A DNA stretch of 64,000 nt from Insolitispirillum peregrinum (GTDB lineage Bacteria; Pseudomonadota; Alphaproteobacteria; Rhodospirillales; Rhodospirillaceae), in contig NZ_FTOA01000005.1 in NCBI RefSeq assembly GCF_900156605.1, positions 1-64,000 on the forward strand. Reading direction: 5' to 3'. The position numbers and the translations under genes were made by a program. Positions 53,605-61,422 of this stretch are shown here, piece after piece (position 1 is the stretch's first letter; the number at the start of each line of letters is the position of its first letter). Under the pieces are notes generated by a model, which did not search any database, had not been told where the DNA came from, and was given only the letters and a program-made list of their open reading frames with translations.

Positions 53605-54618
53605 TTACTGGATCAGGCCAGCATCCTTGGCCAGAGCCCGCATCTGGGCGGTCTGGTCATGAATATAGGCGGTCAGCTCGTCGCCGGACTTTTCCAGCGG
53701 GAACAGGCCCTGTTCTTCCTGAATGCGCCGGAATTCCGGCGTGGCAAAGATTTTGCGGAAGGCCTCGACATAGGTGTTATAGGCCTCGTCCGAGACGTGC
53801 TTGCCCATGTAGAACCCGCGAACAATACCCCATTCCACGTCGTATCCCTGCTCTTTGGCGGTCGGGATTGAGCCAAACGGCGCCGGCAGGCGTTCGGGAG
53901 ACAGAACGGCCAGCACCCGCATTTCGCCGGTTTCAAGGTGCGAGCGCATTTCACCGACATCGCCGGGCATCACCTGAATGCTGCCGCCCAGCAGGTTGGC
54001 CATCGCATCGCCGCCGCCTTCAAAGGCGACATAGCGCATCTTGCGCGGATCAAGACCGGCCTTGCGGAACAGCAGGGCGACCTTCATCCAGTCTTGCCCG
54101 CCGACCGAACCACCAGCCCCGACCACGATGCTGGACGGGTTCTTTTTCCACGCGTCCATCAAGTCCTGAAAGGTCTTGTAGGGAGAGTCGCCGCGCACGA
54201 CGATGGCACCGTAATCGGTACCGGCAGTGGCCACCCAGCGGGCGTCCTTTTCGGTCCACTCGCCCCATTTGCCTTCGGCGATGTTCAGGATCGAGCCGGT
54301 GGAAAAGGCAACGATGGCGTTGCCGTCACTGGTGCGCACGCTGTTGAACTGGTTATAGGCCACCGCGCCGACGCCACCGGGCAGGTAGGTCACCCGCATC
54401 GGATTGGTGAGGGTCTTGGTGACATCAAAGGTGGTCAGGGCAATGCGGCAGGTCAGGTCAAAGCCGCCACCGGGCTTTGCCGGAGCCACGCACTCGGGCT
54501 TTTCCGGCTGACCGGCCCACACGGACGTTGACAGCATGCTGGTGGTCGGCAAGACAATAGACAGCGCCCCAAGGGTGGACAGGGCGAATGTAGACAGAAT
54601 TCTGGCGTAAGACCGCAT
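53605..54618 (-). CDS. tctC: Tripartite tricarboxylate transporter binding protein TctC
   Basis: This periplasmic substrate-binding protein of the TctC/Bug family has 337 residues. It has a signal peptide (to VWAGQPEK) and the two-lobe fold with CVAPAKPGGGFDLTCRIAL, VTYLPGGVGAVAYNQFN, NPSSIVVGAGGSVGGQDW and MPGDVGEMRSHLETGEMRVLAVL. It is the first gene of tctCBA-abrB, divergent from tctD. The Asp in GGFDLTCR normally contacts the carboxylate ligand. Confidence 0.93.
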   Translation of the reverse strand: MRSYARILSTFALSTLGALSIVLPTTSMLSTSVWAGQPEKPECVAPAKPGGGFDLTCRIALTTFDVTKTLTNPMRVTYLPGGVGAVAYNQFNSVRTSDGNAIVAFSTGSILNIAEGKWGEWTEKDARWVATAGTDYGAIVVRGDSPYKTFQDLMDAWKKNPSSIVVGAGGSVGGQDWMKVALLFRKAGLDPRKMRYVAFEGGGDAMANLLGGSIQVMPGDVGEMRSHLETGEMRVLAVLSPERLPAPFGSIPTAKEQGYDVEWGIVRGFYMGKHVSDEAYNTYVEAFRKIFATPEFRRIQEEQGLFPLEKSGDELTAYIHDQTAQMRALAKDAGLIQ

Positions 54619-54695
54619 TGTTTCCTCCTGGGTATTTTGCTTGCGTGCCGGTGCTCATAAAAGCGGCACGGCTTGGCGTCAGAATGCTCTGCGGG

Positions 54696-54722
54696 TTCTG
54701 ACAAAATTCTGACAGTCTGACA
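54696..54722. promoter_or_regulatory. Tandem TCTGACA repeats, candidate TctD site
   Basis: TTCTGACA occurs at 54696-54703 and 54707-54714, and GTCTGACA at 54715-54722. The repeats are direct, 11 and 8 bases apart, as in binding sites of OmpR-family response regulators. They lie between tctC and tctD, which the encoded TctD probably controls. Confidence 0.5.
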
Positions 54723-54750
54723 GACAGCGGAAAAAGAGGCCTTGCTCACC

Positions 54751-55413
54751 ATGCGCATCCTGTTGATCGAAGACGCCGAAGATGTGGCCGACGCCGTGGC
54801 GCACAGCTTTCGCCGTGGCGGCCACGCGCTGGATGTGGCCGCCGATCTGGCTCAGGCCGAAGACGCGCTGGCGGTGCAGGATTTCGATTTGCTGATTCTC
54901 GACCTGAACTTGCCCGACGGCAGCGGCCTCGACCTGTTGCAACGGGTGCGCAGGCGGCAGGCAACGCCGGTGCTGATTCTGACCGCCCGCGATGCCATCG
55001 AAGAACGGGTGGCGGCGCTGGATGCCGGGGCCGATGATTATCTGGTCAAGCCGTTTGACCTGCGCGAGCTGGAAGCCCGCGCCCGCGTGCTGTTGCGCCG
55101 TCGGCAGGATGCCGCCAGCTCGGTGCAGTCCTATGGGGCGCTGATGATTGACAGTGCCAACGGAACGGTGGCCCATCACGGGCGGGATCTGGGGCTGACC
55201 CGGCGCGAATTCCGCCTGCTGGAAATCCTGCTCGCCGCCCGGGGCAAGGCGATTGACAAGCAACGGATCCTCGACAAGCTGTTCGCCTTTGATGACAGTG
55301 CCGCCCTGAACACCGTTGATGTCTATGTCGCCCGTCTGCGCAAACGGTTACAGGGCAGTGGCGTGACGGTGCAGACCATGCGGGGATTCGGTTTTCGGCT
55401 GGAGATGGAATGA
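54751..55413 (+). CDS. tctD: Response regulator TctD (OmpR family)
   Basis: This is a two-component transcription factor for tricarboxylate (or related acid) transport genes. In 220 residues, the receiver domain has the acidic pair IEDAED, phospho-Asp at about 51 in LLILDLNLPDG and Lys in DDYLVKPFDL. The C-terminal winged helix is LGLTRREFRLLEILLAARG to TVDVYVARLRKRL. ATG at 54751 is used; a TTG at 54742 is in frame. It overlaps tctE by ATGA. Confidence 0.93.
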   Translation: MRILLIEDAEDVADAVAHSFRRGGHALDVAADLAQAEDALAVQDFDLLILDLNLPDGSGLDLLQRVRRRQATPVLILTARDAIEERVAALDAGADDYLVKPFDLRELEARARVLLRRRQDAASSVQSYGALMIDSANGTVAHHGRDLGLTRREFRLLEILLAARGKAIDKQRILDKLFAFDDSAALNTVDVYVARLRKRLQGSGVTVQTMRGFGFRLEME

Positions 55414-56777
55414 CCACGCCGTACCCCTATTCGTCGATCAAGGCCCGGTTGCTGATCCCTTTGCTGGCGATTCTGCTGGCCGGAACCTTTGCGTTGGCAG
55501 TTGCCGCCGCGCCCTACAGCCGGAAAGCGGTGGATTCCGTCTATGACCTGTTGCTGGCCGGGGCGGTGTTGCAGATTGGCGAGCGGGTGCAGGTCGATGA
55601 TGGCGAGGTGGTGGTTGATCTGCCGGGGTCGGCGTTCGAGTTGCTGGCGCTGGCCCGCGAAGACCGGGTGTTTTACCGCGTCCTGTCGCCGGATGGGCGG
55701 ACGGTGACCGGAGATGATGTGCTGCCCGAACCGGTGCGCCATCTGACCCCAGGCAAGCCACTGTTCTATAATTCGTCGGTGCTGGGCAGTCCGGTGAGGG
55801 TGGCGGCGCTGCGGCGGGAGATGGCCGAGCGGTCGTTGTCCGGCTCGGTACTGGTGCTGGTGGCGCAGACGATGCAGGCCCGCGATGATCTGGCCGAAAC
55901 CCTGTGGCGTGGGTCATTGGTGGCGATTGGTCTGGTCTGCCTGCTGATCCTGCTGCTGAGTGCGCTGGCGGTGCGGGTGGCGTTGCGTCCGTTGGCCTCG
56001 ATTGATCAGGCGTTGCTGGCGAAAAACCCGCGCGACCTGTCGCCGCTGGTGATCGAGGCTCCGGCCGAGCTGACCCACACCGTCTCGGCCATCAACCAGT
56101 TTCTTGATCGCCTGCGCACCCAGGTCAACAGCACCCAGAGCTTTATCGCCGATGTCAGCCACCAGTTGCGCACCGCCATTACCGCCATCCGGGCGCAGGC
56201 CGAACTGGCCGCCGAGGAAGACGACCCCGACCGCCTGCGGATGCTGGCGGCACGCATTCACAAACGCTCGGTCGGGCTGGGGCGGTTGTCGTCGCAGATT
56301 CTCAACCGGGCGATGGTCATCCACCGGGCCGATGCGGTGCCGCTGATTCCGCTTGATCTGCGGGCGCTGGCGCTGAACGCCGATGATCTTGACCATGCGC
56401 CGCTGCCAAAGGACGAAGTGCTGGTGGCGGGCGACCCGGTGAGTCTGGAAGAAGCCCTCAACAACCTGATCAGCAATGCGCAGCGCTATGGGCAGCCGCC
56501 GCTTGCGGTGCGGGTGTGGCAGGATGATCAGGCCGACCGCGCCTGTCTGGCGGTACGCGACCACGGGCAGGGCATCCCGCCCGAGCACTGGGAGCAGGCA
56601 GGCGAGCGGTTCAACCGCATCGGGCAGGGCGGCGCCGAAAGTGCCGGACTGGGGCTGGCAATCGTCAAGGCGGTGGCCGAGGCCCATCAGGGCAGCCTGC
56701 TGATCCAGCGAGGGGAAGACGGAGGCTTTGAGATCGGCATGAGCATCCCGCTGTTGCACGAGGAGCCTCTGGCATGA
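55410..56777 (+). CDS. tctE: Sensor histidine kinase TctE
   Basis: This inner-membrane kinase partner of TctD has 455 residues. Membrane segments lie at about 10-30 and 168-190, with a periplasmic domain of about 135 residues between. The phospho-acceptor is His at about 251 in DVSHQLRTAITAIRAQ. The ATPase domain has NNLISNAQRYG, DHGQGIPPEHWE and SAGLGLAIVKAVAE. It is encoded between tctD and a binding-protein gene with ATGA overlaps on both sides. Confidence 0.93.
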   Translation: MTTPYPYSSIKARLLIPLLAILLAGTFALAVAAAPYSRKAVDSVYDLLLAGAVLQIGERVQVDDGEVVVDLPGSAFELLALAREDRVFYRVLSPDGRTVTGDDVLPEPVRHLTPGKPLFYNSSVLGSPVRVAALRREMAERSLSGSVLVLVAQTMQARDDLAETLWRGSLVAIGLVCLLILLLSALAVRVALRPLASIDQALLAKNPRDLSPLVIEAPAELTHTVSAINQFLDRLRTQVNSTQSFIADVSHQLRTAITAIRAQAELAAEEDDPDRLRMLAARIHKRSVGLGRLSSQILNRAMVIHRADAVPLIPLDLRALALNADDLDHAPLPKDEVLVAGDPVSLEEALNNLISNAQRYGQPPLAVRVWQDDQADRACLAVRDHGQGIPPEHWEQAGERFNRIGQGGAESAGLGLAIVKAVAEAHQGSLLIQRGEDGGFEIGMSIPLLHEEPLA

Positions 56778-57892
56778 TCGCCCGCCTGTCTCTGGTCTGC
56801 GGGGTTCTGGCCGCGCTGCTCGCACCATCGCTGCTGCGGGCCGAGCAGCCGGTGCTGCCGCTGGCCCTGCCATCGCTGGAACGGTCGTCGGTCAGTGGGC
56901 ATTTACGCATCCTGTCGGCCACCGATGCCGAGATGATCGCGCCGCTGTTGCAGGGGTTCCGGCACCGTTATCCCGACATTACCGTTGAGTATGTCGAATA
57001 TGACCAGTCGCAGGACCTGAACCGCGATGTGCAAGCCGCCTGTCGTCAGCATATGCCGCTGGCCGACCTGATCATCAATTCGGCGATTGATTTGCAGGTC
57101 AAGCTGGTGAACGGCGGCTGTGCCCAGCGGCAGAGCCTGCGGGCGGCGCTGCCCGAGTGGGCCAGATGGCGCGATGAACTATATGGCCTGACCTATGAGC
57201 CGGTGGTGATCGCCTACCGCAAAAGCGCTTTCCCGGCGGGCAATCCGCCGCGCAGCCGGTTCGAGATGCTGGACCTGATGCGCCATGACCCCGCTCTGTA
57301 TTATGGCCGGGTCGGGACCTACGACATCCGGTCGTCGGGGGCGGGCTATCTGTTCATGACCCTGGACGCCACGCAGGCCAGCACCTTTGGCCGGATGATG
57401 GAAAGCCTCGCCCGTTCGCAGGCCCGGCTGGTCTGTTGCAGTGCGCAGGTGCTGGACGGATTACAGGATGGCTCGCTCAGTCTGGGCTACAACATCCTCG
57501 GGGCCTATGCCCTCGACCGCCAGCGCAAGGGCGGCAGTGAGATCGGGATCATCTTCCCCGAAGACTACACGCTGGTGTTCACCCGCACCGCCTTTGTCTA
57601 CAAATTCGCCAGTAATCCCTCGGCGGCGGCGGCCTTCATCGACTTTGCCCTGTCCGACGAGGGCCGCCGCATCTCGCGCGAGGAAACCACCCTGCTGAAC
57701 CCGATCGACGGCGAGCCTGCCTTGCGGGTGCTGTACGGTCTGCCCCCCGATGCGCCGCTGCGCTTGCGCCCGATCGAGATTTCCCCCGCCCTGCTGCTGG
57801 GGCAGGACCAGCAAAAGCGCCGCCATCTGCTGAAGGAATGGCTGGCGGCGCTGCACGAGATTGCCAGTGAGGGGCCGGGGGAGGGGTGGTGA
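56774..57892 (+). CDS. Periplasmic binding protein linked to TctDE
   Basis: This exported solute-binding protein of 372 residues has a signal peptide (LSLVCGVLAALLAPSLLRAEQP). Its fold is like the type II iron/polyamine ABC binding proteins: GHLRILSATDAEMIAPLLQGF, ADLIINSAIDLQVKLVNGG, YGLTYEPVVIAYRK and EDYTLVFTRTAFVYKFASNP. No ABC permease or ATPase is nearby. Its four-base overlap with tctE suggests that it presents a ligand to the kinase rather than serving transport. That is inference from the operon. Confidence 0.82.
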   Translation: MIARLSLVCGVLAALLAPSLLRAEQPVLPLALPSLERSSVSGHLRILSATDAEMIAPLLQGFRHRYPDITVEYVEYDQSQDLNRDVQAACRQHMPLADLIINSAIDLQVKLVNGGCAQRQSLRAALPEWARWRDELYGLTYEPVVIAYRKSAFPAGNPPRSRFEMLDLMRHDPALYYGRVGTYDIRSSGAGYLFMTLDATQASTFGRMMESLARSQARLVCCSAQVLDGLQDGSLSLGYNILGAYALDRQRKGGSEIGIIFPEDYTLVFTRTAFVYKFASNPSAAAAFIDFALSDEGRRISREETTLLNPIDGEPALRVLYGLPPDAPLRLRPIEISPALLLGQDQQKRRHLLKEWLAALHEIASEGPGEGW

Positions 57893-57928
57893 GGAGGGTG
57901 GGGTTTTGATTTGTAATTTCCGTGTAAA

Positions 57929-57965
57929 TGACAGGATCATGGGATATAGTTCCATGATCCTGTCA
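57929..57965. terminator. Long perfect hairpin after the tctDE operon
   Basis: TGACAGGATCATGG pairs perfectly over 14 bases with CCATGATCCTGTCA around a nine-base loop, followed by AATTATTCTATTTTT. It can end the tctDE operon. It also marks the point where base composition turns AT-rich. Confidence 0.7.
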
Positions 57966-58063
57966 AATTATTCTATTTTTCATGATATGAATTAAATGCA
58001 TAAATTTATTTTTCTGAAGAATGATGATTATTGAAAATTTATATCTAAATTCTATGTGTTGAA

Positions 58064-58786
58064 TTAGAAGTTGAATGATATCTGATTCTCTTTTTTATTT
58101 ATCTCTTGTGATTGTTTATTTTTTTGTTTCTCATCTTGTTTTATTTTTTGTTCTGCGAGTGTGAAACCTTCGGCGAAAACGGCTAACATATCGTCGATCT
58201 CACTCTTGGAAAGACGGGGTATATCGCGGGCATCAATCACATTGAGTTCTCTTGGGTGATTTTGCTTTGCCGCGCTAAAGTCGAGAATGACAAATCGTGC
58301 CTCTTCTAGGTCCGGGTCTTGCAGAAGGACTTCATATACGATGGAGGCGAATAGTTGAAGGTGGCGATCAGCAAGTGGGTTTTTGCGCCAAAAACTGAAC
58401 CACGGAAAATGGAGTTGACCGTTGACGCCGTAGATCAGGGGAGGTTCAAATGGAACCAGTAGGCCTCGCCCAACCGGATAAAAACGTCGCTCAACGCTCT
58501 GGATGAAATGTGGTAAAACACCTTCAAAATAGTCTCGACAGAGTGAAAGTATTTCTAAGTAGTTATTTCTAACTACTTCCCTCTTGACGGCGCGAATAAC
58601 GCCCTCTTCAATCTGCTTATGTTGAACTTTGAGTATCAACATATCGCGGATGGCAGAGTGCAGAGGATTGTAATTAAATGTTGGCGGGTTCTCTACCAGT
58701 TTAATCAGTTCATTGCTGACTTTGATTGGGGTGTCTCGCCAGTTACGCGCAAGATGTTGGAGGGACGGTACTTTCAGTTTTGACAT
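58064..58786 (-). CDS. Unrecognised 240-residue protein paired with the Panacea protein
   Basis: I do not recognise this protein. It is soluble with no signal peptide. Residues 1-130 are mixed helix-strand (RDTPIKVSNELIKLVENPP, LCRDYFEGVLPHFIQSVERR). A segment EARFVILDFSAAKQNHPREL follows near residue 175. A Lys/Gln/Asn-rich tail (about 210-240) ends ENQISFNF. Its base composition is much more AT-rich than the rest of the window. GAGGAAA overlapping the Panacea gene stop gives it a good ribosome site, and the gap is 11 bases, so the two are probably made together. It could be the toxin or effector half of a two-gene system, but no catalytic motif supports a specific activity. Confidence 0.7.
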   Translation of the reverse strand: MSKLKVPSLQHLARNWRDTPIKVSNELIKLVENPPTFNYNPLHSAIRDMLILKVQHKQIEEGVIRAVKREVVRNNYLEILSLCRDYFEGVLPHFIQSVERRFYPVGRGLLVPFEPPLIYGVNGQLHFPWFSFWRKNPLADRHLQLFASIVYEVLLQDPDLEEARFVILDFSAAKQNHPRELNVIDARDIPRLSKSEIDDMLAVFAEGFTLAEQKIKQDEKQKNKQSQEINKKENQISFNF

Positions 58787-58797
58787 ATAATATTTCC

Positions 58798-59298
58798 TCA
58801 GTGAAGAGAATATGGTGGCACTACATGCGCATAGAACTCTCGAATCTGCTCATTATCGATTTTCATTCCTGCATTTACCATGCCACCATGGTTCCAGACC
58901 CGATGCCACGGCCCACCTTCTGCATGACTCAGCTCTACCAGTTCGCCTGCTGGAAGGCGGCTGTAAAAATTGACGACCCGTTCGATTAGCTCCTGTGTTA
59001 CAGGATCAAACTGATAATCAACTTTCTCACGCTTACCGCTCATGGGGTCTATTTTCGTCGCCCTCGAGGATATCGGTCTGCGGTCAAAATCCTTGAATTC
59101 TCGGTAGAGGTATTGAAGTACTGGACCGTATTGCCATGCCTCAAAGCTATGCTTGATTAATGGCTTTCCTATCTCGATGAGAGACCACACATGGCAGAAA
59201 TATATGATTTTCTGGAGTGAGAGGTTCGTGATCTGTCGATCCTGATCCTCGCATATATCCAAAATCATATTGGCAACAGCTCTGCCGTCGAAATTCAT
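58798..59298 (-). CDS. Panacea-domain (DUF4065, SocA-like) protein
   Basis: This 166-residue protein has the Panacea domain: RAVANMILDICEDQDRQITNLSLQKIIYFCHVW, then HSFEAWQYGPVLQYLYREFKDF and the C-terminal HAEGGPWHRVWNHG. Panacea proteins (SocA, GepA, PanA) act as antitoxins for many unrelated toxins and occur in phages and islands. It is the promoter-proximal gene of a two-gene unit with the unknown 240-residue protein. It is AT-rich and sits just past the 3' end of tRNA-Phe. The family call is firm; the antitoxin role is inferred. Confidence 0.85.
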   Translation of the reverse strand: MNFDGRAVANMILDICEDQDRQITNLSLQKIIYFCHVWSLIEIGKPLIKHSFEAWQYGPVLQYLYREFKDFDRRPISSRATKIDPMSGKREKVDYQFDPVTQELIERVVNFYSRLPAGELVELSHAEGGPWHRVWNHGGMVNAGMKIDNEQIREFYAHVVPPYSLH

Positions 59299-59321
59299 TG
59301 CTTACCCCACGCTTCCTAATA

Positions 59322-59350
59322 GTTCTAAAACAGGCTTTCTCTACAGTCAA
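59322..59350 (-). promoter_or_regulatory. Candidate promoter of the Panacea gene pair
   Basis: On the minus strand TTGACT (59350-59345) and TAGAAC (59327-59322) are 17 bases apart, about 24 bases before the start codon. The -35 is good and the -10 is fair. Confidence 0.35.
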
Positions 59351-59565
59351 TCGTGGTGGTGATGAGCGCCTCTTAATGAATGGAAGCTTCCGAAGCTTTC
59401 GGTATCGAGGGAAGGGCGTGGCGAGTTGATGCTTGAGCACACGATCAAGGCTCTTGATGCCCAGCTTCTCAGTCTTGACCAGAAGGCAGTAAATGTGTCG
59501 GCTTTGAGTATCAAATTAATGAGGGCCGGAGCTACAAAGTCAACATGGGTCTTTTAGCTTCGGGG

Positions 59566-59605
59566 AGGTGTGAAGTAGTGCTCCATGAGTCTGTTCTCGG
59601 TTGCC
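59566..59605. repeat. Remnant of the TGGAGC..GCTCCA repeat
   Basis: GAGGTGTGAAGTAGTGCTCCATGA resembles GAGGTGTGGAGCAGTGCTCCAC at 5145-5166 with two changes in the palindrome. CTGTTCTC follows, as CTGTTTTC does at 35889. The outer arms are missing. Confidence 0.45.
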
Positions 59606-59629
59606 CTAGTGCATCCAGCCCAAGTGGAA

Positions 59630-59659
59630 AACCCCCGAAACCTTTCGGTTTCGAGGGTT
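59630..59659 (-). terminator. Terminator after tRNA-Phe
   Basis: AACCCCCGAAACC pairs with GGTTTCGAGGGTT around TTTC, with one mismatch. It lies just past the 3' end of tRNA-Phe on the minus strand, and a purine-rich strand gives the T-rich tail in that direction. Confidence 0.75.
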
Positions 59660-59664
59660 CATAG

Positions 59665-59740
59665 TGGTGCCCCGGGGCGGATTCGAACCACCGACACTGC
59701 GATTTTCAGTCGCATGCTCTACCAACTGAGCTACCAGGGC
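59665..59740 (-). tRNA. tRNA-Phe (GAA)
   Basis: The 76-base cloverleaf with encoded CCA starts GCCCTGGTAGCTCAG. The anticodon arm TGCGA-CTGAAAA-TCGCA gives GAA. The T arm is GGTGGTTCGAATCCGCC, and the acceptor closes GCCCTGG/CCGGGGC. The accessory gene pair lies on the 3' side, the usual side for integration at tRNA genes. Confidence 0.95.
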
Positions 59741-60060
59741 CCTTGCGACTGACTGTGCTGCGTTTTTCGCTGCATCGTCATCGTCGGGAGGCCAGCTTAT
59801 AAAAGGTATTCGGCTGTTCTGGCAAGAGGTTTTTTGCAGGAGGGAAAACTTTTTTGCAAGACGGTCGTCGATGAACGCCCTGATCCCCATATCTGATGGT
59901 CTCCGTTATATCCTTAGGCGTAACAGTGTTTTTCAGCTTATTTTTAAGGACAGGTTTCGCTTATAAAACAGGTATGCGTAATTGCATACAATCGTATATA
60001 CCTCGGGGGCCTTCCCGTCTTGTCTGTTCCTTCATTGACCACCCTTACCTTGTGGCCTGC
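59741..60060. other. Intergenic region before the sensor gene
   Basis: I see no gene here. The sequence is AT-rich (TTTTTTGCAGGAGGGAAAAC; CTTATTTTTAAGGAC) and should hold the tRNA-Phe promoter (leftward) and the sensor promoter (rightward). GTATGC (59972-59977) and GCATAC (59984-59989) form a small inverted repeat. The reading frame of the sensor is open up to 59896, but the conserved start is at 60061. Confidence 0.4.
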
Positions 60061-61413
60061 ATGCTCATTCGCCTGATCAACCATCGGCTGACCATTGCCC
60101 TGACCGTGTGCTCCCTTGCCGCTCTGGCATCGTTGGGGGTGGCGGAGCATTTCCGCACGGCCGAAGAGCAGGCGGTTGCCGATGGCTATCGCGCACGGGC
60201 GCTGAGTGACAGCCTGTTGCACGGGCTGATCGCCCTGCGCAGCGATGCCCGGGCCTATGCCGTGACCGGCAACGAATGGTACCGGGGGGCCTATCAGGCC
60301 GAACTGAAACAGACGAACCTGCGCGATCAGGCGCTGGAGGATCTGCGGGCCATGGGGCTGGTCCCGGCGGAAGAAGAACTTCTGTTGCGGGAACATCAAC
60401 TGGCCTCCCGCGTCATGCTGCTGGAACGGCAGGCGATCGGGATGGTGCGTGATCGTGCCCAGCAAACGGCGATGACGCTCCTGTACGATGAAGAGTACGA
60501 GCGATCGATCACCGAGGCGCAGGATGCGCTTGAACAGTTCAACACCATGATTTCCGAACGCCTTGCCCTGCGCGAACGTCAGGCACGGAATGCGGCAGAT
60601 TACGGGCTGCTGGGGGCGCTGGCACTCGGCGCCATCAATATGGCCTTGCTGTTGCTGGCAACGCTGTTTTTCTATCGCCAGCAGGTCATCCGGCCAATGA
60701 CCGAACTGCTGGAAGATATCGCGGCGACCGAACATTCTCCGACCGCGCTGTTTCGCAACCGCCACCTGTCGAATGAAATTGGCGATGTGGTCCGGGCGGT
60801 GCAGCGCTATCACACGGCGGCGCAGGAGGTCAAAGACCTGCGCTGGCTGGCCGATGGCAAGGCGTCGCTTCTGGCCCGCTGTCAGGAAGCACAGACGATA
60901 CCGGTCTTTGCCGAGCGGCTGGCCAGCGGGTTGGGGCGGACGCTGGACTGTGGCGTGGTGGTGATTCACCTGCAGGCCGAAAAGACAAAGCGTTTCCAGC
61001 CCGCCGGAGCCTTTGGCAAGGCGCTGGAGACCATTGCCCTGCAGGAAAGCCCGCTGGTCCGCCAGTGCCTGCAAGACGGGCAGGACCTGTATCTGGAAAA
61101 CCTGCCGGACGGATACATGCAGATTACCTCCGGGACCGGCGACTGTGTGCCGCGCGGGCTGTACCTGTTTCCCTTGAAACGGGGCCGCAAAGACCTGGCG
61201 GTGATCGAGGTGGCGGTCTTGCAACCGTTGACCGGGCTGCAGAAAACGCTGGTGCGCGATGGAGCCCTGTCCTTGTTGCCCTTGCTGGAACGTCTGTCGG
61301 TTGCGCAGGCTGGGGCACAGGCCGGATTGTCGCCGCCCCTGAACGAGATACGACAGGGCGTTCCCCCGGATGCAGGGCCAGTGACAGGCTCCGCACAGAT
61401 GATACGACAGTAA
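60061..61413 (+). CDS. Membrane sensor protein with HAMP and GAF but no kinase
   Basis: In 450 residues this protein has one membrane segment (LTIALTVCSLAALASLG), then a periplasmic helical CHASE3-like domain (SDARAYAVTGNEWYRGAYQ, about 30-180). A second membrane segment (GALALGAINMALLLLATLFF), a HAMP-like linker (QVIRPMTELLEDIAATE) and a GAF domain (about 270-430) follow. No histidine kinase, cyclase or other output domain comes after it. Its GAF segment LPDGYMQITSGTGDCVPR is clearly related to [18 protein letters not shown] in the next gene. The gene starts at ATG 60061, nine bases before the kinase gene. It may sense a signal and act on the kinase by dimerising with it; this is inference. 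Confidence 0.8.
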   Translation: MLIRLINHRLTIALTVCSLAALASLGVAEHFRTAEEQAVADGYRARALSDSLLHGLIALRSDARAYAVTGNEWYRGAYQAELKQTNLRDQALEDLRAMGLVPAEEELLLREHQLASRVMLLERQAIGMVRDRAQQTAMTLLYDEEYERSITEAQDALEQFNTMISERLALRERQARNAADYGLLGALALGAINMALLLLATLFFYRQQVIRPMTELLEDIAATEHSPTALFRNRHLSNEIGDVVRAVQRYHTAAQEVKDLRWLADGKASLLARCQEAQTIPVFAERLASGLGRTLDCGVVVIHLQAEKTKRFQPAGAFGKALETIALQESPLVRQCLQDGQDLYLENLPDGYMQITSGTGDCVPRGLYLFPLKRGRKDLAVIEVAVLQPLTGLQKTLVRDGALSLLPLLERLSVAQAGAQAGLSPPLNEIRQGVPPDAGPVTGSAQMIRQ

Positions 61414-61422
61414 GAGACCGGA

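Larger units (their letters stand above)
59299..59629. other. Non-coding stretch with gene debris before tRNA-Phe
   Basis: I see no intact gene here. Open reading stretches such as LEHTIKALDAQLLSLDQK (plus strand, about 59430-59485) might be debris of a mobile-element gene, but I cannot identify it. A remnant of the dispersed repeat lies at its right end. Confidence 0.3.

Noticed and set aside
59147-59440. A 97-codon minus-strand open frame upstream of the Panacea gene
   Set aside because: It overlaps the Panacea gene in another frame and its residues show no domain.
59420-59500. A possible transposase or integrase fragment
   Set aside because: The reading LEHTIKALDAQLLSLDQK is too short and lacks catalytic residues. 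I could not tie it to any family, so it is recorded only as possible debris.
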